From NCBI RefSeq assembly GCF_019455385.1, contig NZ_JACOFR010000013.1, positions 62,001-126,000 on the forward strand: a DNA stretch of 64,000 nucleotides, read 5' to 3'. The DNA is from Bradyrhizobium sp. BR 10289 (GTDB lineage Bacteria; Pseudomonadota; Alphaproteobacteria; Rhizobiales; Xanthobacteraceae). Position 1 is the first letter of the stretch. Each line of letters starts with the position of its first letter. Both the position numbers and the translations under genes were made by a program. This document shows positions 57,948-64,000 of the stretch, piece by piece. Below the pieces are notes generated by a model, which was not told where the DNA came from, searched no databases, and saw nothing but the letters and a program-made list of their open reading frames with translations.

Positions 57948-57976
57948 GACTTAGAAGGACGGAAAGCGGTTTCAAG
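57948..57976 (-). promoter_or_regulatory. RpoH (sigma-32)-type promoter of the hsp20 operon
   Basis: CTTGAAA (57976-57970), a perfect -35 of the heat-shock class, is followed by a weaker -10 around CTTCTAAGTC (57957-57948). Transcription would start just before the first ROSE stem, as in B. japonicum hsp operons that combine RpoH and ROSE control. Confidence 0.65.
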
Positions 57977-58043
57977 GGCGCCCAAGAAAAAAATTTAGCG
58001 GCGGGCCGCCGGCGGTTCCCGCAAGACCCCCGGGGCGGTGGTC

Positions 58044-59360
58044 TCAGGATTTCAGCGAATCCCGCGCCGTCTCAGGCGCCATCAGCGTCGCGATGATCGT
58101 GATGAGCGACAGCGCGATGATGTAGACCGACACCGGCCAGTACGAGCCGGCCCAGGCCAGCAGCGCGGTCGCGATCAACGGCGAGAAGCCGCCGCTGAGT
58201 GCGGCCGCGACGTTGGCCCCCAGCGAGGCGCCGCTGTAGCGCACCTGGGTGCGGAACAGTTCCGGCATGAACGCGGCCTTCGGCCCGAATAACAGCGCAT
58301 GCGTCAGTGTCATCGTGACGACGAGCGCGAGGGTGATCAGCGCCGGCTCCCTGGTGTCGAGGAACCAGAACAGCGGAAAGGCCAGCGCCACCGTGAACAC
58401 GCCGCCGGCGAGATACAGTGCCTTGCGGCCGAAGATGTCGGAGAGCCACCCAGCAAGCGGCAGCGTCGCGAACTCGACGATCGCGGCATAGACCACCGCA
58501 TTCAGGATCACCTGGCGCGGCAGGCCGAGCTTGGTCGTGGCATAGAGCACGGTGAAGACGGTGAGGAGATAGGCAAGCCCGACCTCCGAGACCGTGATGC
58601 CGATCGCCAGCAGAAAGCTGCGCCAGTCGCGGCGAAGCACTTCCCAGACCGGCTGCGCCAGCACTTCCTTGCGCTCGACCACCTCCTTGAAATGCGGCGT
58701 CTCGGCGAGCCTCAAGCGCACGATGAAGCCGACCCCGACCAGCAGGATGCTGATCCAGAACGGCACGCGCCAGCCCCAGCTCAAAAAGTCCGCCTCGGGC
58801 AGCTGCGTCATCAGGCCGAAGATGCCGGTGGAAGCGGCAACGCCGACGGGAAAGCCGATCTGCACCAGGCTGCCGTAGAGGCCGCGACGGTTGCCGGCGT
58901 GCTCGATAACCATCACGACGGCGCCGCTCCATTCGCCGCCGAGCCCGATGCCCTGTACGAAGCGCAGGAGAATGAGCAGGATCGGCGCCCACATGCCGAT
59001 CTGACTGTAGGTCGGCAGGCAGCCGATCAGGAATGTGCCGAGCCCCATCGCGATCATGGTCGCGACCAGCATCTTCTTGCGGCCGAGCCGGTCGCCGTAA
59101 TGCCCGATGATGGCGCCGCCGATCGGCCGCGCCACGAATCCGACCGCGTAGGTCGAGAACGCCGCAAGCGTGCCGACAAAGGGATCGAAGCTCGGGAAGA
59201 ACAGCTTGTTGAGCACGAGGGCGGCGGCCGTGCCGTAGATCAGGAAGTCGTACCACTCGATCGCCGTGCCGAGCGCGCTCGCCCACACCACATGCGCCGT
59301 CGTCGATCGCTCCGTGTCGCCGGAGACCCCCGTTGCTACAGTCATTGCCATCCGCCCCAT
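58044..59360 (-). CDS. MFS transporter, metabolite:H+ symporter (MHS) family
   Basis: A 12-helix permease of 438 residues. WASALGTAIEWYDFLIYGTA and the loop motifs GHYGDRLGRKKMLV (between helices 2 and 3) and RFVQGIGLGGEWSGAV (helix 4-5) are characteristic of the MHS group (ProP, ShiA, KgtP, CitA relatives), which import organic acids or osmolytes with protons. The second half shows GWLSDIFGRKALYLAGG. The substrate is unknown. Three in-frame ATGs (59360, 59351, 59345) lie close together without a clear ribosome binding site; the first is used. It is separated from the heat-shock operon by its promoter region. Confidence 0.9.
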   Translation of the reverse strand: MGRMAMTVATGVSGDTERSTTAHVVWASALGTAIEWYDFLIYGTAAALVLNKLFFPSFDPFVGTLAAFSTYAVGFVARPIGGAIIGHYGDRLGRKKMLVATMIAMGLGTFLIGCLPTYSQIGMWAPILLILLRFVQGIGLGGEWSGAVVMVIEHAGNRRGLYGSLVQIGFPVGVAASTGIFGLMTQLPEADFLSWGWRVPFWISILLVGVGFIVRLRLAETPHFKEVVERKEVLAQPVWEVLRRDWRSFLLAIGITVSEVGLAYLLTVFTVLYATTKLGLPRQVILNAVVYAAIVEFATLPLAGWLSDIFGRKALYLAGGVFTVALAFPLFWFLDTREPALITLALVVTMTLTHALLFGPKAAFMPELFRTQVRYSGASLGANVAAALSGGFSPLIATALLAWAGSYWPVSVYIIALSLITIIATLMAPETARDSLKS

Positions 59361-59465
59361 GAATTCCGAGCGGCATCATGGCTAAGCGCGACCGCGGTTG
59401 CAACCGGTCAGAGCATCGACGCTCGCTTGTACGATACAAGTGTGAGCGCAAGACTCAATCCATCA

Positions 59466-59597
59466 CCGTCACCCTGAGGCGCTCGCCTCTTCGGCGAGCC
59501 TCGAAGGGCGACGGCCCGGCAGCATCGCGGCCGTTCATCCTTCGAGGCTCCGCTTGCGCGGCATTCGCATCGCAAGCCTCGCACCTCAGGATGACGG
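59466..59597. repeat. Intergenic palindromic repeat (CCGTCACCCTGAGG arms)
   Basis: Left end CCGTCACCCTGAGGCGCTCG and right end CCTCAGGATGACGG form imperfect inverted repeats. Inside are AGCCTCGAAGG and CCTTCGAGGCT. Related to the element at 6018-6071. It lies in the 373-base gap (59361-59733) between the divergent MFS and binding-protein genes. Confidence 0.75.
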
Positions 59598-59650
59598 TGC
59601 AGAGCCGATTGTCATTGCACCACCAGCTTTCGAACCCTCCCTGTTCGCTA

Positions 59651-59680
59651 TTGACAAAATAATTCGTCATTATCTAATTT
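59651..59680 (+). promoter_or_regulatory. Promoter/operator of the binding-protein operon
   Basis: TTGACA (59651-59656) followed by CTAATT (59674-59679) after 17 bases. The inverted repeat ATAAT-TCGTC-ATTAT (59659-59673) fills the spacer and could be an operator, for example for the IclR or GntR regulators encoded downstream. Confidence 0.45.
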
Positions 59681-59733
59681 ACCGTCAGAATAACCGGCCG
59701 CACCAAGCGGCCCATAAAACAGAGGAAACACCG

Positions 59734-60948
59734 ATGAGAGGGCTTTCGGCCTGCGCCATGCTCGCGGCCATGATGTCGGCTGCCATGACCACGGTCTCAG
59801 TTGCGCAAGTCTCCGACGATGCGGTGCGGATCGGCGTGCTGACGGACCTGTCGAGCTGGGGCCGCGACAATTCCGGGCCGGGCTCGGTCGAGGCCGCCAA
59901 GATGGCGGTGGAGGAATTCGGCCCCACCGTGCTCGGCAAGCCGATCGAGATCATCAGCGCCGACCATCAGATGAAGACCGATGTCGGCGTGCAGATCGTG
60001 CGCGGCTGGTTCGACAACGGCAAGGTCGACGCCGTCGTCGACATCCCCAATTCCGGCATCGCGATCGCCGTCCACAATATGGTGCGCGAGCGTAACAAGA
60101 TCGCCCTGCTCTCCGGCCCCGGCGCGAGCTCACTGACCGACGAGCTGTGTAGCCCGAACACCGTGCACTTCACCTACGACACCTATGCGCTGTCCAAGGT
60201 GACGGCCTCCGCCGTGATCAAGGAAGGCGGCAAATCCTGGTACTTCATCACCGCGGATTACGCGTTCGGGCAGCAACTCGAGAAGGACGCGACCCGATTC
60301 ATCAAAGAGATGGGCGGCAAGGTGCTCGGCGGGATCAAGCATCCGACCAACACCGCGGATTTCTCCTCCTTCGCGCTTCAGGCGCAGAGCTCCAAGTCCG
60401 ACGTCGTCGCCTTCGCCAATGCCGGCCAGGACACCGACAACGCCATCAAGCAGTCCGGCGAGTTCGGCCTCGTGCAGGGCGGCCAGAAGCTCGTGGGCTT
60501 GCTCATGTTCGACACCGACGTGCACGCGATCGGCCTCAAGGCCGCGCAAGGCACCTATATGACCACGGCGTCCTACTGGAACATGGACGAGGCGACGCGG
60601 GCCTGGTCGAAAAAATTCTACGAGCGGACCAAGGTGATGCCGACCATGATCCAGACCGGCGTCTACGGCTCGGTGCTGCATTATCTCAAGGCCATCAAAG
60701 CCGCCGGCACCGACGACCCCGCCAAGGTGATGGCCAAGATGCGCGAGCTGCCGATCGAGGACGTCTTCGTTCATGGCGGCAAGTTGCGCGAGGACGGCCG
60801 CGTCATCCGCGACATGTACCTCGCCAAGGTGAAGACGCCCGAGCAGTCCAAGGAGCCCTGGGATTATCTGGAGATCGTCAAGACCGTGAAGGGCGAGGAC
60901 GCCTTCCGCCCGGTCTCCGAATCCAAATGTCCGCTGCTGAAGAAGTGA
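59734..60948 (+). CDS. ABC transporter periplasmic substrate-binding protein (LivK/branched-chain type)
   Basis: Type I periplasmic binding protein of 404 residues. The signal peptide is ACAMLAAMMSAAMTTVSVAQ. Next comes DDAVRIGVLTDLSSWGRDNSGPGSVEAAKMAVEEFG, typical of the amino acid/aromatic-acid binding family, then DHQMKTDVGVQIVRGWFDNGKVDAVVDIPNS and WYFITADYAFGQQLEKDA. Many rhizobial members bind aromatic or other carboxylic acids rather than amino acids. No permease or ATPase genes lie in the visible neighbourhood. AGAGGAAA lies six bases before the ATG. It is followed after 8 bases by the flavoprotein gene. Confidence 0.9.
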   Translation: MRGLSACAMLAAMMSAAMTTVSVAQVSDDAVRIGVLTDLSSWGRDNSGPGSVEAAKMAVEEFGPTVLGKPIEIISADHQMKTDVGVQIVRGWFDNGKVDAVVDIPNSGIAIAVHNMVRERNKIALLSGPGASSLTDELCSPNTVHFTYDTYALSKVTASAVIKEGGKSWYFITADYAFGQQLEKDATRFIKEMGGKVLGGIKHPTNTADFSSFALQAQSSKSDVVAFANAGQDTDNAIKQSGEFGLVQGGQKLVGLLMFDTDVHAIGLKAAQGTYMTTASYWNMDEATRAWSKKFYERTKVMPTMIQTGVYGSVLHYLKAIKAAGTDDPAKVMAKMRELPIEDVFVHGGKLREDGRVIRDMYLAKVKTPEQSKEPWDYLEIVKTVKGEDAFRPVSESKCPLLKK

Positions 60949-60956
60949 GGCGAGAG

Positions 60957-62690
60957 ATGACCGGCAACGGGCATGGCGCAAGCGAAACCTACGAGTGCGA
61001 TGTGCTCGTGGCCGGATCGGGCTGCTCCGGCATGTCGGCCGCGATCACCGCGCGTTATCGCGGGCTCGACGTCCTGATCGTCGAGAAGGAGCCGCGCTTC
61101 GGCGGCACCACCGCCCGCTCCGGCGGCTGGCTGTGGATTCCCGGCACATCGCTTGCCAAGGCTTATGGCATCGAGGAGGCACCGGAGCAGGCGCGCAATT
61201 ATCTGCGCCACGAGGCCGGCAACAATTTTGACGCGGCACGTGTCGATGCGTTCCTCAGCGCCGGCCCGGAGGCCGTCGATTTCTTCACCAGCAAGACGGC
61301 ATTGCAGTTCGACATGCCGCTGGTGTTTCCTGACTACGACGCCGAAGCGCCGGGCGGCGCGCAGGGCGGCCGCTCCATGGTGACGCGCCCGTTCGACGGC
61401 CGCGAGCTCGGCGACCAGATCAAGACGCTGGGCATGCCCCTGCCGGAGCTCACCGTGTTCGGCATGATGCTGGGAAGCGGCAAGGAGATCATCCACTTCA
61501 TGCGCGTGACGAAGTCGCTGACATCGGCCGTCTATGTCGCAAAGCGGCTGTCGCGGCACTTGATGGACGTGCTGCGTTATGGCCGCGGCATGACGCTGAC
61601 CAACGGCAACGCGCTCGCCGGACGTCTCGCGAAATCCGCGCAGGATCTGAAGATTCCGATGTGGCTGTCCTCACCGGTGCGCGAGCTGACGGTCGAGAAC
61701 GGCGCGGTGACAGGCGCGATCGTTTCGCGGGAGGGACGCGATGTCCGGATCCGTGTGCGGCAAGGCGTCGTGCTGGCCTGCGGCGGCTTCCCGCACGATG
61801 TCGAGCGGCGCAAAAAGATGTTTCCGCATGCGCCGACCGGCGTTGAGCATTATTCGCCAGGCCCGACCGGCAACACCGGCGACGGCCTGCGCCTCGCGGA
61901 GAGCGCCGGAGGGCACGTCGAGGATCGCCTGCCGAATGCGGCAGCCTGGGTGCCGGTGTCGCTGACCACGCGCAAGGACGGCTCGACGGGCGTGATGCCG
62001 CACTTCATCGACCGCGCCAAGCCCGGCGTGATCGCGGTGATGCGCGACGGCAAGCGCTTTGCCAATGAAGGCAATTCCTATCACCATTTCGTCCAGGCGA
62101 TGGTCAAGGCCGCCAAGCCCGGCGAGGAGATCGCCGCGTTTCTCGTCTGCGATCACCAGGCGCTGCGCAAATACGGCCTCGGCTGCGTGCCGCCGTTCCC
62201 GATGCCGCTCGGCCATCACCTTAAGACCGGCTACCTCATGCGCGGCGACACGCTGGAGGCGCTGGCGGCGACGGCCGGCATCGACGCGAAGGCCTTCGTG
62301 GAGACCGTCAAGCAGTTCAACGCGACCGCGCCGCAGGGCCAGGACCCTGCCTTCGGCAAGGGGTCACGCGCCTATAACCGCTACCAGGGCGACGCACTGC
62401 ACGGCCCCAATCCTTGCGTCGCGCCGATCGAGCACGGCCCGTTCTACGCCATCAAGATGGTGATCGGCGATCTCGGCACCTATTCCGGCATCGTCACCGA
62501 CGAGAATGCGCGGGCGCTCGATGCCGAGGGCCGGGTGATTCCCGGGCTCTATGCGGCCGGCAACGACATGGCGAGCATCATGGGCGGCAATTATCCCGGC
62601 GCCGGCATCACGCTTGGGCCGGCGCTGACCTTCGGCTACATTGCCGGCCGTCATCTCGCCGACAGCGCCTCAAGGCGCGACGCGGCGTAA
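60957..62690 (+). CDS. FAD-dependent oxidoreductase (FAD_binding_2; 3-ketosteroid dehydrogenase/fumarate reductase-like)
   Basis: A 577-residue flavoprotein: ECDVLVAGSGCSGMSAAITA (FAD-binding GxGxxG at about residues 20-25), VEKEPRFGGTTARSGGWLWIPG, VVLACGGFPHD, RFANEGNSYHHFV and the C-terminal GNDMASIMGGNYPGAGITLGPALTFGYIAG. These features are shared by 3-oxosteroid delta-dehydrogenases and flavocytochrome-type fumarate reductases. It probably oxidises or reduces an alpha,beta carbon bond of the compound bound by the neighbouring binding protein. No signal peptide, so cytoplasmic. The ATG at 60957 follows GAGGCGAG. Confidence 0.88.
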   Translation: MTGNGHGASETYECDVLVAGSGCSGMSAAITARYRGLDVLIVEKEPRFGGTTARSGGWLWIPGTSLAKAYGIEEAPEQARNYLRHEAGNNFDAARVDAFLSAGPEAVDFFTSKTALQFDMPLVFPDYDAEAPGGAQGGRSMVTRPFDGRELGDQIKTLGMPLPELTVFGMMLGSGKEIIHFMRVTKSLTSAVYVAKRLSRHLMDVLRYGRGMTLTNGNALAGRLAKSAQDLKIPMWLSSPVRELTVENGAVTGAIVSREGRDVRIRVRQGVVLACGGFPHDVERRKKMFPHAPTGVEHYSPGPTGNTGDGLRLAESAGGHVEDRLPNAAAWVPVSLTTRKDGSTGVMPHFIDRAKPGVIAVMRDGKRFANEGNSYHHFVQAMVKAAKPGEEIAAFLVCDHQALRKYGLGCVPPFPMPLGHHLKTGYLMRGDTLEALAATAGIDAKAFVETVKQFNATAPQGQDPAFGKGSRAYNRYQGDALHGPNPCVAPIEHGPFYAIKMVIGDLGTYSGIVTDENARALDAEGRVIPGLYAAGNDMASIMGGNYPGAGITLGPALTFGYIAGRHLADSASRRDAA

Positions 62691-62710
62691 CTCAAGCGCA
62701 TCGGGGGCGC

Positions 62711-63505
62711 ATGAAGAGGGAAAGTCGCGGCATCCAGTCGATCGAGGTCGGCGGCGAATTGCTGCGCGCGCTCGCCCGCAGCGGCGAGCCGATGATGCTG
62801 CGCGATCTCGCGCGCGAGGCGGGCATGACGCCGGCCAAGGCGCATCCGTATCTCGCCAGTTTCTCCCGCATCGGCCTGATCGAGCAGGACGAGACCACCG
62901 GCCGCTACGAGATCGGCGCGCTCGCGCTTGAGCTCGGCCTGATCAGCCTGCGCCGTCTCTCGGGCACGCGGATCGCCGGACCGAAGATCGCCGCACTCGC
63001 CAGCCAGATCGGCCACGCCGTCTCGCTCGCGGTCTGGGGCACCCACGGCCCGACCGTGGTGCAGCTGGAGGAGCCCGGCCAGCCCGTGCACATCGTGATG
63101 CGCGCAGGCTCCGTGATGGCGCTGCTGGAGACCGCCACGGGCCGTGCCTTCGCCGCGTTCCTGCCGGAGAAAACGATCAACGCCGCGCTCGAAAGCGGCC
63201 TCGACCGTCACGGCGTCGGTTACAATCCGAAGCGCGCGGTGAAAGGCGCCAAGGTCGCGGAGATGCTCAACGAGGTGCGCAAGCACGGACTCGCCCGCGC
63301 GCTCGGCGATCCCCTGCCCGGCGTCAATGCGTTCTCGGCGCCGGTGTTCGACCATGCCGGCCATGTCGCCCTGGTCATCACCGCAATGGGCCCGGAAGGC
63401 ACGTTCGACGCGCGCTGGGACAGCCCGATCGCCCACGCGCTGCGCGATTGCGCGGGGGGCATCTCGAAGCGGCTGGGCTACGGGATGACGGTCGCGGCGG
63501 AGTGA
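62711..63505 (+). CDS. IclR family transcriptional regulator
   Basis: A 264-residue regulator. The winged helix-turn-helix (SIEVGGELLRALARSGEPMMLRDLAREAGMTPAKAHPYLASFSRIGLIEQ) and the IclR effector domain (RIAGPKIAALASQIGHAVSLAVWG, RAGSVMALLETATGRAFAAF, GVNAFSAPVFDHAGHVALVITAMG) are visible. It starts 20 bases after the flavoprotein gene and is probably part of the same transcript, regulating it. It converges with a GntR-type gene. Confidence 0.92.
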   Translation: MKRESRGIQSIEVGGELLRALARSGEPMMLRDLAREAGMTPAKAHPYLASFSRIGLIEQDETTGRYEIGALALELGLISLRRLSGTRIAGPKIAALASQIGHAVSLAVWGTHGPTVVQLEEPGQPVHIVMRAGSVMALLETATGRAFAAFLPEKTINAALESGLDRHGVGYNPKRAVKGAKVAEMLNEVRKHGLARALGDPLPGVNAFSAPVFDHAGHVALVITAMGPEGTFDARWDSPIAHALRDCAGGISKRLGYGMTVAAE

Positions 63506-63551
63506 GGCTTCGCGGCCCGACACAAGCACCGCTGTCGAGGTGAAGAGAACC

Positions 63552-64000
63552 TCAATTCGTCGCAGCTCTTGCCACCGCCGGCATATAGATCTGCGCGTAG
63601 CCTTCCTTGATCGCGGAGGTGATGCGATCCAGGCGGCGGTCGATGTGCTTCTCCAGCACCGAGACGCACACCTCTTCGTTGCGCGCCTTCAGCCCCTCGA
63701 TGACAGCGCGGTGCTCGGCCTGGGTATTGTTGCGGTTGATGCTGTCCATGTCGATCCAGCGGACGAAGCGGATGCGGGCGTTGACGTTGCGCAGGACGCG
63801 CAGCATCTCGGCATTGTTCGACATCGCCATCAGCCGCTCGTGGAAGGTCTCGTCCAGCTCGACCAGCTCGACCGAGGTGCGCTCGCCGGGATCGGGGCCG
63901 GTGGCTTCGAGGAACTTGAGCAGCGCATCGATGTCCTCGTCCTTCGCGCGCTTGATGGCGAGGCGGACGGAAGCAGCCTCGATCGACTTGCGCAGCTCAT
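63552..64000 (-). CDS. GntR family regulator, FCD domain (C-terminal part, cut by window edge)
   Basis: The frame remains open to the last base on the minus strand, so the DNA-binding N-terminus lies outside. The visible ~148 residues are an all-helical FCD ligand-binding domain: ELRKSIEAASVRLAIKRAKD, LVELDETFHERLMAMSNN with the metal-binding Asp/His pattern, RIRFVRWIDMDSINRNNTQAEHRAVIEGLKAR with the second His, and CVSVLEKHIDRRLDRI with the third. FadR-type GntR proteins with this domain usually respond to organic acids. It ends 46 bases from the convergent iclR gene. Confidence 0.88.
   Translation of the reverse strand, partial: ELRKSIEAASVRLAIKRAKDEDIDALLKFLEATGPDPGERTSVELVELDETFHERLMAMSNNAEMLRVLRNVNARIRFVRWIDMDSINRNNTQAEHRAVIEGLKARNEEVCVSVLEKHIDRRLDRITSAIKEGYAQIYMPAVARAATN

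Overview
The window looks like chromosome of a Bradyrhizobium-type alphaproteobacterium. It is GC-rich with dense operons and GTG/ATG starts in short overlaps. It carries a ROSE-type RNA thermometer in front of small heat-shock genes, GGAAC-N17/18-GTT promoters of the alphaproteobacterial general stress sigma factor (EcfG), and several palindromic intergenic repeats of the kind common in Bradyrhizobium and Rhodopseudomonas. There are no rRNA or tRNA genes, no CRISPR array, and no insertion sequence or phage genes that I can see.

Layout. 1-6.0 kb (+): hexose-phosphate and Entner-Doudoroff/pentose-phosphate operon (end of a transaldolase/phosphoglucose-isomerase fusion, gnd, zwf, pgl, gntK, HAD phosphatase). 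6.1-10.0 kb (-): GH15 glucoamylase-like enzyme and malQ. 10.1-24.1 kb (+): glycogen/trehalose block: a GlgE-like protein, a TreS-maltokinase fusion, glgB, glgX, treZ, treY. The GlgE-like protein lacks the catalytic acid/base. 24.1-28.6 kb: two small genes, then divergent ligD and ku (bacterial NHEJ) with two overlapping EcfG-type promoters between them and the same palindromic repeat outside each gene. 28.8-37.2 kb (-): complete kdp potassium-pump operon with its sensor and regulator and two extra mini-ORFs. 37.5-39.1 kb (+): five small uncharacterised genes, several membrane-embedded. One 16-bp motif occurs upstream of kdp and upstream of two of these genes.

39.3-50.4 kb: upp, an acyl-CoA-synthetase-like gene, and a catabolic locus for a dicarboxylic acid (TRAP transporter, acyl-CoA dehydrogenase, two CoA-transferase-type proteins, MaoC hydratase, CitE-like lyase, IclR regulator). 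Its gene content resembles the itaconate-degradation locus of Pseudomonas aeruginosa. 50.5-54.0 kb (-): a second catabolic operon (Bug-type binding protein, SDR, alpha/beta hydrolase, Tat-exported FAH-family hydrolase); two of its enzymes lack canonical catalytic residues. 54.4-57.9 kb: two small charged proteins behind an RpoH-like promoter, convergent with a heat-shock operon (two Hsp20s, two small unknowns, a DegQ-type protease) controlled by the ROSE element. 58.0-64.0 kb: MFS transporter, then a binding protein / FAD oxidoreductase / IclR operon and a truncated GntR regulator.

The recurrent theme is stress physiology: general stress (trehalose/glycogen, NHEJ, DUF3309), heat (sHsp operon) and osmotic/potassium stress (kdp). 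The second half is mostly scavenging of organic acids. Start codons were chosen from ribosome binding sites, overlaps and family N-termini. All identifications are by eye, without database searches.
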